Origin: Daphnia carinata
Taxonomy: Eukaryota; Arthropoda; Branchiopoda; Diplostraca; Daphniidae
DNA: 64,000 nucleotides
NCBI RefSeq assembly: GCF_022539665.2
Contig: NC_081337.1
Span: 9,958,679-10,022,678 of the forward strand
Reading direction: 5' to 3'
Shown here piece by piece: positions 36,326 to 45,294 of this stretch. Position 1 is the stretch's first letter; each line of letters opens with the position of its first letter. Both the position numbers and the translations under genes were made by a program. The notes below the pieces were generated by a model. That model was given only the letters and a program-made list of their open reading frames with translations, was not told where the DNA came from and made no database searches.

Positions 36326-38632
36326 ATGGGTAGTAAGGCCAGTACTCCAGCTTCTCCAGTCAGCGAAGATTCCTCCCCAACCAGACAAATCTATTCCCAA
36401 GCTGAGAGAGTGTCTGAGTATGAGCAATCAGCAAGGCAAGCTAGACAGGAGAGAAGTTTCATGGAAAGAGCAGAAAGTTCAATCCAAAACTTCATTTACT
36501 CTAATAACACCTCAAGTGTTGACATACAACGATCAAGTCACACCAATGGCCAGCATGGTACTGCCACACACGAAAGACTGGGTTCTTCACTTGAAACACC
36601 TGCTCATCAACCAGTCAGACCTAGCTCTATACAAGCAGGCACCAACAGCAGGAGCTACAGCATTGGTAGTGCTGCTGGTGCTACAGTGGGGCAAAGTGAC
36701 AGCAGCAGCATCAGCAGTAGTACTGGTCTGAGCCATTTTCTCAGCAATTTCAATTTGTGGAGAGCATCGGGAGCCAGTTCCACTGACCGCCAGAGAGCCC
36801 AGTCTCTTTCCCACATGCCTGATCCAGCTCTACTTAACCAGTCATCCACCACAAATCAGAGTGGTGATCCTAGTCGCTCTCGTTACGAAATAGACGAACC
36901 GTCATCATTATCGGATCCTCGAGCGGCCCTTACACGCCTTCTGTCCTCTAGAGAAAATCGCTCCGCCAACAACCCCGGCAATAATCCTTCATCGGGCACT
37001 AGTACTGAAAGCAGTGGTCACCGTCAGAGACGGGACAACACGGGAGCCTTTTCAGTGCGAGACTTGACCTTCGCAGCGGCCCAGGAGTTCCTAGCCGAAG
37101 CCACGCTTAACGGATTGGGACTCGGCCGCGTTTACGTCACTCACTCGCTGCCCAGTCACATGTGGGCAGTTAATGGTAACTTTATTTCTTATTCATTTGT
37201 GTGCATGAGCAGCCGTTCTATTTCCTTTATTCTCGAAATTTAAAAAAAAGTCACGGTAGGCTCCTCTACCGAAGGAACTTGGGTGCGCCAAGGGAAGGGC
37301 TTGGGAATCCCGTTGTTGCATCAGACAAGGAATGACTACACAGCGCGTGCGTCGTGTCTCAGTGTTTCTGCCTTATAAAGAAATCGCCGCAACTGCGTAG
37401 CTATTGGGAAACTCGTTCATTGATCGCAACCCATCAGCCTAGCCTAACATTCAATATTGTCACTTTAGTTCACATAGTATTACATCCTGTTGAAATGCCA
37501 GGTTTAATTTAGTATTGCCAGTTTGTTGCCTCAGCCGCCCTCCATCCTATTAAGAAATTTCGCTCTTAGCACACAACAAAGGTAGCTGTTAACAGGTGCC
37601 AGTCAGTTGTGTTCCCATGGTGACCAAGTGACATTGACTCATTTTTATTGTGCTGACAGTGCAACATTGCGGAACCTTAGCAGCTTCCGTAATTTTGAAT
37701 TCGACGGATGTATAGTCAGTGGTCGTGCGAAATATTGGCCCAATGGGGATCGTTGTAGGGTCATGTATGACCAAGGAGACAAGTGCTGCCAACATCAGCA
37801 ATCCAGTGTATCCACCAGGCCGTAACAACAATATCGACTATTCCGATAGACGAGAGATGCTCAGGATATTGACGGCCGGTCCTGGAAGTTATCCATCCAA
37901 CGTCTACTATCAACAACGAATGACTCGCACGCATTCAAGTCCAATCCCTTACGCTTATATCCGTGATGCCAGCCATCAGTCGAGAGGACATCAAACAAGG
38001 AGGGTATCCTATGGTCAGTTGTACACAGGGCTCCCACTTCAGCGCGTCTCCGATCTTTATAGTACTTGTTTTTCTTCCAAATTTTTCTTTTTCTGTGTCG
38101 TCTTTTCGACTTGACATGAGATCTGGCTCCTCTTTCATTTTATCCCGATTACCAGCGCAAACATGATGGATCGGATCCAAAGAAAATTCAAGAGCCCTTT
38201 CTTCTTCACACGAATAATTTTGTTCTGTTCAATAGGCATCAAATGCCCGGTCTGCTCCAAATTTGTGATGCCCGATGACATCGAGTGCCACCTTGTCATG
38301 TGTTTGACGAAGCCCAGATTGAATTACAACGGTTGTAACTTATTTTGATTATCGTGATTCGTTTTTTAACTCTACTGCTTTTTTTTATAGAGGACGTTCT
38401 GACCGAAGATAAAGGCGAGTGCGTCATCTGCTTAGAGGACTTGCTCAAAGGTCACGTTATAGCACGTCTACCTTGTCTTTGTGTCTACCACAAAAGGTAT
38501 TTCCGTCTCTACGACTAACTACATCAATAAAATACGTCATGACTTACCTTACGCTCCCCAATTGATTTCCTAAGCTGCATCGACCAGTGGTTTGACGTCA
38601 ATCGATCCTGTCCTGAGCATCCTTCCGATTGA
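36326..38632 (+). CDS. Znrf2: ZNRF1/2-type E3 ubiquitin ligase, N-myristoylated, RING
   Basis: ZNRF proteins are membrane-tethered E3 ligases with a zinc finger followed by a RING. Exons 36326-37175, 38236-38331, 38391-38496 and 38575-38632 join in phase to 369 aa. The start MGSKAS fits an N-myristoylation signal (Gly2, Ser6). Residues 7-270 are Ser/Thr/Gln-rich and disordered. The second exon encodes the ZNRF zinc finger (GIKCPVCSKFVMPDDIECH ... MCLTKPRLNYN), the third the first RING half (GECVICLEDLLKGHVIARLP, then CLCVYHK), the last CIDQWFDVNRSCPEHPSD at the typical ZNRF C-terminus. SLPSHMW before the finger resembles ZNRF2 (LSPHMF), hence the symbol; separating ZNRF1 from ZNRF2 in arthropods may not be meaningful. 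The long first exon exceeds vertebrate forms (about 230 aa total). A second first-exon candidate lies in intron 1. Confidence 0.9.
37743..38013 (+). CDS. Candidate alternative first coding exon of the ZNRF gene
   Basis: This block lies inside ZNRF intron 1. The ATG at 37743 (or 37767) opens a stop-free frame of 90 codons, with codon content unlike the surrounding intron (NNNIDYSDRREMLRILTAG, then PSNVYYQQRMTRTHSSP). It ends TCCTATG|GTCAGT in phase 1, the same phase as exon 1, so it would splice to the zinc-finger exon at 38236 and give a 176-aa protein without the myristoylation signal. An in-frame TAG at 37714 argues against use as an internal exon. Confidence 0.5.
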
Positions 38633-39385
38633 AAGAGATCTTTTCGCTTTGGATTTTAACCCCCTTTTGGAAAGAAGAATCCTCCTGTTTGAAAAACAAA
38701 AACAATTTCTATGTTGTCGACTTCGGATCAGCTTTTTTAGTTTAAGTTTAATTGGTGGGCTGACTGTGATTTCACTTGGTAAATGTACACGAGAAGAAAA
38801 GAAGAAAATTTTGAATTTGCCCCGACGTGCGCAATGGTTGAGCGCATTAACTGAGTGTTGAACGTAAGGTTGTGTATGTGACTTAATTGCGTGCATGACT
38901 TTTGTGGCTAATTTTTTTCCGATTCCGGGGATCAACACTTAACGTTAAACAGCCTTCCTTTTGTTCTTCATATTCTTACAACTTTCTGTAGTCCCCCCTG
39001 TAACTTGTGTATCAATTGGAAGTTTGCCAAATTTTTATTCCCGTAATTTCTTGCGCAAGTTATGAAAGTCTGAAAGACGATAGCGTCATGTAATTTGTTC
39101 CCTGCACACGACCAGCTGCTACGACGACCCGACTCTTGCATGTTCAGTTTGGTGAACAAAAAGACAGAGTTCTGTTTAAACGTACTTGACGGATCCCTCC
39201 TTTTTTTTTTTAAAGCAGAATCTGAAAATCCATTTGACCTCGTCGAGTCCCCCCGCAACTTTGGAACTCAAATTCTATATATATATTATATTATGTATAA
39301 TCACATGAAAGAATGAGACGTGAAAAATACAACTAGTCTTTGCTATCATTTTTCTTTCCTAAAGGCTTGTCGTTAGATTCTTTCG
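38633..39385. other. Convergent 3' UTR region of ZNRF and RMC1
   Basis: This stretch contains no supported coding exon. ZNRF (plus) ends at 38632 and RMC1 (minus) ends at 39386, so both 3' UTRs fall here and may overlap. Confidence 0.5.
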
Positions 39386-41704
39386 CTATCCCATCGTTAG
39401 CGAATCGGAAAGACTAATATTCGAATCACCGTCGCCAAATAGGAGCTTAAAATGACCTTTTTAACGTTAACGTAAACATTAATCAGAGAATAAGAGTGCA
39501 AATTATTGCGACTTACGGCTATACACCTCGCAGTGTTCTCCTTTCAAAAATGCTGGACTGCCACGCGCGCGTTGGTTGCGCTGCTGGAAATATTGGTAGA
39601 CACCGTAAAAAACGGAGGCATCCTGAGAGTTTTGAGCCGCTTCGAGAAATTTGCGAGCTGAGATGCTTTCAATCGGAATCATATCCCGAGCGAACCTATG
39701 CAAATTACCGTTTGTTAGTTAAATGCCCGGGTAATAAAATTTTTTGATAGAAAGTACCTTAAAGCTGACAGGACTTTGTTCTTGGATAGTAAGATTTCTA
39801 CAATTTCTTCATTGGCATTTGAAATTCTCTTAAGCATATCAATGGCGAGCTGATAGGCTGCTGGATACACGCTTTCCAAAGAGAGCAGCAGGCATGCCTT
39901 AAACGGAAAGAAAAATTACATGAAAATCTCTAATCTAATGTGACGAAAAATTGTAACATTTGTTTAATACCAGTGGTTTGGAGTCTGCGACGGCGTGATA
40001 TTGGAAGAGTTGGTGGAGCTGGTAGAACTGGCCCAAACGGGCAAAGGCCTCGATGAGAACTTCATAAATGAAGTGCTGAACTGGAATGTGGTATTGAACA
40101 AGGGAGCGAATGTACTCACTGACAATGGCTACGATGAAACGATCACATGCTTCACCCGCTGGCTTGTTTTCTATCATTGGCGACAGGACACGAGAATATA
40201 TATTAGTCTGATCAATGACCATATTAGGGCGTCGAGAGGTTGATCCCGTAGCCAACTGGTAAGCTCCGGCTGGCATCGCAATTTGACTCTGAATCTCAAT
40301 GTCCAATTGGTTGCGGTATGCTTCGTTTAGTTTGTCGAAAACTCGGCCAAGAACAGGCAAATCAACGCTCAGTGAATGGGGGAAACACATCAGTCGACTC
40401 AAGATCTCCATCGCAGTAGGCTTGGCGTCTGTTCTTTGCAGAAGAAAATCAAATAATTCACATGGATTTTCAGCCATATCAATTAAGGGAGTCAAGACTA
40501 ATTCCAAGCTCCAGAGACAGCCTAAGAGGGCGTCAATGATGATATTAGGCTGGAAAAAGACCTGTTTAAAAATGTGACAAACATAAATTAAACACGAGAA
40601 ATATTTTTTTTTCAAATAAAAATTAAACACTGTTACCCAGTTCGGAGAATATAGCTCGCAACTCATCTGTGAAGGCTCGTGATTTAGCATGGCAGCCGAG
40701 GCAGGGATATTGAGGAAATATGGGCGAATAGTGACGGACGCTAGAAACGGATTCAGCGTCACCACTCGACCGTCAGATTCGCCCGTTAAGTTTATGTCAA
40801 AAACCGATGACGTTTTGGAAGCTTGGTGATGGACGACTATTAAATTGTCCAGAATGCTTACAGCTAGTTTTCCACTGGTTTCTAATTGAAGTATGTGAGT
40901 TTTCCGAGGAGGTGAGTCTTTGCACAAAGTGTACACGACGATTTCAGATTTGCCTGTTATTTCCCGACTGCTTGTGGGATTTGGCTTTATTGGATGCTTG
41001 AGGACCAATACCACCATTTGGTTGTAAAGCACAGTTGGAGTAACGTCTCTCTCGACCAGACAAAGTCGGGCGGGTTGTGGAGCATTGGGAAAATCAACTT
41101 CAAATTTTGTTAGACGTAAAAGCTGATGATTTTTGAAAAGATATGGTTGGAGACTAGTACCAAGAGGACCAGACGATACCAGTAAAAGTCCAGACAAAGG
41201 GCAATATACAAACCAATTGCCCTGGATGCTGTGATTTTTTACTGCTCTCAGATATCTTTTGTCAGAAATTACTTGATAGTGTTCAATTCCTTGATTGGTG
41301 ACTAAAATAAAGTCAGTATTTGAAACCCAAACAAATCCTATGATGATTGTTGAACTTCCCCTGCATGGCTGAGAGTATTCTACACCATCAGGCACTTGAT
41401 TCGAAAAATTTTGAAATTCAACTGATTTTGAAGTCCGCTGAATGGCTAGGATCTGTTGATCAGGAGAGAATTTTATAGACTGTACAGCTCCTTTATCTTC
41501 CACACAAAAATTTATTGGGTTTTTCATTTTTGGGCCTTTGACATTCACACCTGTTGCTCCACCTGATCGAACTGTGAACACCTGTCGAGTCACTTCATCG
41601 TAGAAAACATTCGTTATTTTTGTAACAGGTTCGAAGTGAATTGCAGTTTGGCTTAATTGGAGTAAAAAATTCGTTTCGGTTGCTTCGATCTTAGTGTGAG
41701 ACAT
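39386..41704 (-). CDS. RMC1: Regulator of MON1-CCZ1 (RMC1/Mic1, C18orf8; fly Bulli)
   Basis: RMC1 is the accessory subunit of the metazoan Mon1-Ccz1 complex that activates Rab7 on late endosomes. Exons: 41704-40637, 40561-39971, 39897-39758, 39695-39517 and 39456-39386, all in phase, 682 aa (human 657). The N-terminal half is the WD/beta-propeller-like region (SIKFSPDQQILAIQRTSKSVEF, GFVWVSNTDFILVTNQGIEH). The C-terminal half is the helical Mic1 domain (EVLIEAFARLGQFYQLHQL, FARDMIPIESISARKFLEAA, QQRNQRARGSPAFLKGEHCE). The last exon was chosen because GEHCEVYS continues as RHFKLLFGDGD, as in vertebrate HF...IFGD. Without it the frame would stop four codons after the GTAAGT donor. The first intron is 75 nt, a multiple of three, without stop. 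The gene is head-to-head with ARMC7, 422 nt apart. Confidence 0.92.
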
Positions 41705-42126
41705 TTTTGTACTTATTCTATCTACACGCCGTTTTCAAAACTATTCTTACAGCACAAAATAACTGGGCCTTAATTATCACAACACATAAAATAGCTGTAG
41801 AATATTTGCTTTTTTAATTGCAAAATTTGGAATCCCTCCACCTTCCTCGTAGTTCCGACTTCGTCTGCTAGACTAAGCACAAAGCCCTCTTTCGGTTTCA
41901 CCTATTTACTTTTTATGTTTTTTTTTGTCTTTTATAATTATTAAGTATTGTTCAATTCATGTCACTTAAGAAAAATTTCCAATTTAAAAAAGAGTATGAG
42001 GAATTGAGGAATCCGGATGTTGAATTAACCCCAAACTTCTTAGGCGCTTTTTAGTCGCATAGTTTGGTTCTGCCGCTTTGGCATCTGAATTTACAATACA
42101 ACACCACATGAACACAAACTTGTACT
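41705..42126. promoter_or_regulatory. Shared RMC1/ARMC7 divergent promoter region
   Basis: This 422-nt stretch lies between two divergent start codons and contains no open coding frame. It should hold both promoters. I cannot place a core element with confidence. Confidence 0.45.
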
Positions 42127-42813
42127 ATGTTTACCTCTCGTAGGCAACTTGTACGCAAATCGGGAAAAAAAGGAATTGACCGTTTTGAGTTCCTTCAGGA
42201 GTTAGTTAACGAATTTTATCAATCTACATCTCTAGGTATTGTTAATTTTTTATTGAGACGATGAAAACAAATGTTCAATTTTGAGTAAAAATGTAACATA
42301 AATCTCATTTTTGTCATACCTTTATTTTCAGAGAGCCAGGAACAGGTCTTGGCTAATTTGGCAAACTTTGCATATGATCCCTTAAACTATCATTACCTCA
42401 GAGAATTGAAAGTGGTTGAGTTGTTTTTAAATGGGCTACAGAGCAGAAACCCATTTTTCATTGAATACTCCCTGAAAGGTATCTGCAATTTGTCCAATGA
42501 TCCCATTAATCAAGAGATCATCCTGAAACATGATGGTTTCAGCACAATAAAGGAACTGGTGAAGTCTGAAAATCCTGAACTGGTGAAACATGGGCTTACT
42601 ACTTTGATATTTCTTCTTTCGTCAACCTCTCAATCAGGTGAGCAATAATAAAAAAAAAACCAAGAATTTCATGTGACTTTCTTTAAAATTTGCTCAGTAG
42701 CAGTTTCTACATCTGACCTTGTCACACATATAGAGTTCTTGCAACAAAATAGTGAAAATCAGAACATAAAAAACCTTGCCACCATTTTCTTAGAAGAATC
42801 CACCATTCATTGA
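42127..42813 (+). CDS. ARMC7: Armadillo repeat-containing protein 7 (ARMC7)
   Basis: Exons 42127-42235, 42332-42637 and 42698-42813 give 176 aa (human ARMC7 198). Key matches: FEFLQELVNEF in the first exon; EQVLANLANFAYDPLNYHYL in the second, near-identical to vertebrate ARMC7; and NLATIFLEES near the end, like NLAQIFLED. About three armadillo-like repeats are visible (LKGICNLSNDPINQEIIL, LVKHGLTTLIFLLSS). The family is a small scaffold with links to spliceosomal proteins; its detailed role is poorly defined. The stop (UGA, 42811) is followed after 15 nt by the start codon of the next gene in the same frame. Confidence 0.9.
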
Positions 42814-42828
42814 AGCCATTTTGAAAAA

Positions 42829-43293
42829 ATGTTTATCAAGATATTTCATTCATTGCTTAAGCGGAGCACCAACAGTAAATACAGTTGTGCTGAAGTATTA
42901 GGTAAAAGATACCTTCAATCAATGATAGAGAAAGGCTCAAAAGTTTTAGTACATAGAAAAATAGCATCAAAGGATGTGGAAGATTTTTCCCAATTGACAG
43001 GAGACTTTAATTCAGTCCATTTTGGTGAAAAAGCTATAGCGCACGGCGTGCTGCTTAATGGCTTTGTCAGTGCTGTTCTTGGCACAAAACTCCCGGGTCC
43101 TGGCTATGTCGTTTGTGAACAATCAATGACTTTTCCTAATCCTTGTCAAGTGGGCGATGATATAGAAATTGTAGTTGAAATCTTAGAAGTCAGAAAAATT
43201 GTTGTCTGTAAATATGTTTGCACGACTGTTAGTAAAAATTGTGTTGTTCATCAAGGCACTGCTAAACTGGTGAAATTTAAAGGTTTGAAATAA
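42829..43293 (+). CDS. HTD2: Mitochondrial 3-hydroxyacyl-thioester dehydratase type 2 (HTD2, MaoC-like)
   Basis: HTD2 performs the dehydration step of mitochondrial fatty-acid synthesis on acyl-ACP. This single-exon frame encodes 154 aa. The first 35 residues are Lys/Arg-rich and amphipathic (MFIKIFHSLLKRSTNSK), fitting a mitochondrial presequence. The hydratase-2 motif is visible (FSQLTGDFNSVH, with Asp, Asn and His), followed by HGVLLNGFVSAVLGTKLPGPG as in vertebrate HTD2. Compared with vertebrates about ten residues right after the motif His are missing, a region that normally carries a short helix. The start lies 15 nt after the ARMC7 stop with A-rich context (GAAAAAATG), so it may be translated from a dicistronic mRNA, as vertebrate HTD2 is with RPP14. 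Confidence 0.88.
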   Translation: MFIKIFHSLLKRSTNSKYSCAEVLGKRYLQSMIEKGSKVLVHRKIASKDVEDFSQLTGDFNSVHFGEKAIAHGVLLNGFVSAVLGTKLPGPGYVVCEQSMTFPNPCQVGDDIEIVVEILEVRKIVVCKYVCTTVSKNCVVHQGTAKLVKFKGLK

Positions 43294-43489
43294 AATACAT
43301 GAGTCGATCGATTTATACCATAAAATTCGTGCTAATTCTTCAATTCGAAATTTTACTTCAACCAGGAAGAGGACTGTTAGTGCGTTCTAAGAATTCCCTG
43401 AATAAGCGTAAACATTTGGCTTGTGAGACGGTTAGAACAAGGACAGTTAAAAAGGTATCAATTTAAATACAATAGAATAAAATTTAATA

Positions 43490-44596
43490 TTACCAGAAAT
43501 TTTCTGGTTCGCAAACTCTGGCATCTTCGTTATTTGCCGGTTCTGTTGTCCCACAGTTGCAAGACCATAGGCGCCTCGTCATCTGCAATTTTCGCTTGAT
43601 TTCCAATCGAATGGCACGATTCAAGAGTCCGTAGAGCAATGGGTTGATGCTGATTGATACATACATCAGCCATGTCACCACCATCCAGCCATCGTTTGTT
43701 ACGCCCCATAGTAGTGCGTCACATAGGTCTTCGTGTTGAATAACGACGACCATTTTCAATAACCAATACGGTGACCACAGTACAATGTAAGTGCCGGTTG
43801 TTAGGATCAAAGTCCTAATAGCTTTATTACGTTTTCCATTTGGAACAGAGGCAGAACCTGTTTGAGAAACCAGCACTTCTGGATTTACTGTCCATACTCT
43901 TGATGAGCTCTCATTCGTCGACGGAATTGAAGAAGGGTTTGGTTGTATTGCACGTATTGTACTGCGTACATTCTGTGCAACACGGTAAATGTTAACATAC
44001 ATTATCACGATAATGACGATCGGGATTAAAAATACTATTCCAAATTGAATCCAGTTAAAAATAGGTTCGCCAAAGCTATGGGCGTAGAGTGAAGAACATG
44101 TCAAGTCGGATGACAACAAGTTTGGAATTAATGCTAAAAGTATGCTGCACACTGTCAAGACAGTGCTCAATAATCCATATTTGAAAGCCGAAGCCGAATA
44201 AAATGGCCGGGTGATTGACACGTATCGTTCAATTGCTATCGCAGAGACCAACCAAGCGGAGTTGTAAATTGAAAAATTATGCAATGCCCCCAAGGTGGAA
44301 CACCCCCCCCACGGAATGCCTACATCGACAGTCGTACAATTTGAACTTATTGGCAACCATTTTTTCGATTCCGATCGATGGTTGAAATAGAGAACAAGGG
44401 CCCAAGGGAAGACGACTGACGTCGCCAAGATTCCAGTTGAGGAAAGCGCAACTATGAAAGAATTGGAGGGAGATTGTCGTAAAGTCGCTGTTGACAAAAC
44501 TACGAGTAGCAAGGTTATATAGGCCAGAAATCCAAATATCGTTACCATACACATCACTGCAAACCAAATCGACCAGTAGCTGTCGTAGGCTGCCAT
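43490..44596 (-). CDS. Class A (rhodopsin-like) G-protein-coupled receptor, orphan
   Basis: A single exon encodes 368 aa with seven hydrophobic segments: about residues 10-32, 45-67, 100-125, 143-163, 183-207, 265-287 and 305-325. Class A signatures are visible: ERY (DRY variant) after TM3 in SAIAIERYVSITRPF, SPYWL in TM6 and NPLLYGLLN (NPxxY) in TM7. Cysteines in GGCSTLGAL and the second extracellular loop could form the usual disulfide. I do not recognise the ligand family. The gene has no intron inside the coding region, unlike its neighbours. The stop TAA overlaps a donor-like TTCTG|GTAATA. Splicing to 43397 would replace the end with a short tail stopping at 43358. It converges on HTD2. 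Confidence 0.85.
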   Translation of the reverse strand: MAAYDSYWSIWFAVMCMVTIFGFLAYITLLLVVLSTATLRQSPSNSFIVALSSTGILATSVVFPWALVLYFNHRSESKKWLPISSNCTTVDVGIPWGGCSTLGALHNFSIYNSAWLVSAIAIERYVSITRPFYSASAFKYGLLSTVLTVCSILLALIPNLLSSDLTCSSLYAHSFGEPIFNWIQFGIVFLIPIVIIVIMYVNIYRVAQNVRSTIRAIQPNPSSIPSTNESSSRVWTVNPEVLVSQTGSASVPNGKRNKAIRTLILTTGTYIVLWSPYWLLKMVVVIQHEDLCDALLWGVTNDGWMVVTWLMYVSISINPLLYGLLNRAIRLEIKRKLQMTRRLWSCNCGTTEPANNEDARVCEPENFW

Positions 44597-45294
44597 GATG
44601 ACGACTGAATACGTAATTTCTGCATCAAGTTACAAGCACTCCCGCAGTTCTCTATTATCAGTAACGGCACAAACTACTGGTGGTGGTCGGTATAGTATCT
44701 CCTTGGCAACTATCGTTAATTAGAAAAAAGAGTTAATGAAGTTAACGTGTTTTACGTAAGATATACATACTTCGATCGATGGAGAGTCGGACTTTCAGCA
44801 GTAACCGCGTTGTTAGATTACCCGGCCATAGCTTTTGAAGAGTTGGGAAAATATCCAATAAAGAATGTATTTCCGTCATTTTGTGTTTAGGAGAAAATGA
44901 TTATTTTAGTTTACACGGTGAAATCCATCGAATTACACAATTATCATTATACACATGCACACACCACTGGTCGGCAGTAATAGAATCCGGTTTGCCAAAG
45001 AGTCATGCATGTCTTTATTACAGTTTCTTAGGACATCGAATCAATAATATGGTGCTATCCCAAACCCGTCAGTCGGCATATCTTAATCAAGAGAAGAGCT
45101 AAATGCGAAATGCTAGCTTTTCCGATTCAACAAAACATTTGACTCGACAGCAACAAAATACATATTAACGATGAACGTTGTCAAGATTCAACCGTCCCGA
45201 CAACTGCAAAAGCCATCAAAATAACAAAATGAGAAGAGCAGCGATTCAGATTGTACGCTCTCCCTGCTTGACATCTCGTCGTTATGTGTGCTAT
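44597..45294. other. Intergenic stretch between the GPCR and MFSD14
   Basis: No convincing gene is seen. It should contain the GPCR promoter (minus strand, near 44.6-44.8 kb) and the MFSD14 3' UTR. Confidence 0.4.

Noticed and set aside
36417-36731. Overlapping frames on both strands within the long ZNRF first exon
   Set aside because: They are alternate-frame readings of repetitive Ser/Gln codons; the annotated frame links in phase to the zinc-finger exon.
39503-39517. RMC1 stop codon at 39503
   Set aside because: A GTAAGT donor lies just before it, and the downstream exon 39456-39386 restores the conserved HF...LFGD end.
40562-40636. Treating the RMC1 first and second exons as one continuous coding exon
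   Set aside because: The block has GT-AG borders and an A/T-rich hydrophobic translation absent from the family, so it is read as an intron.
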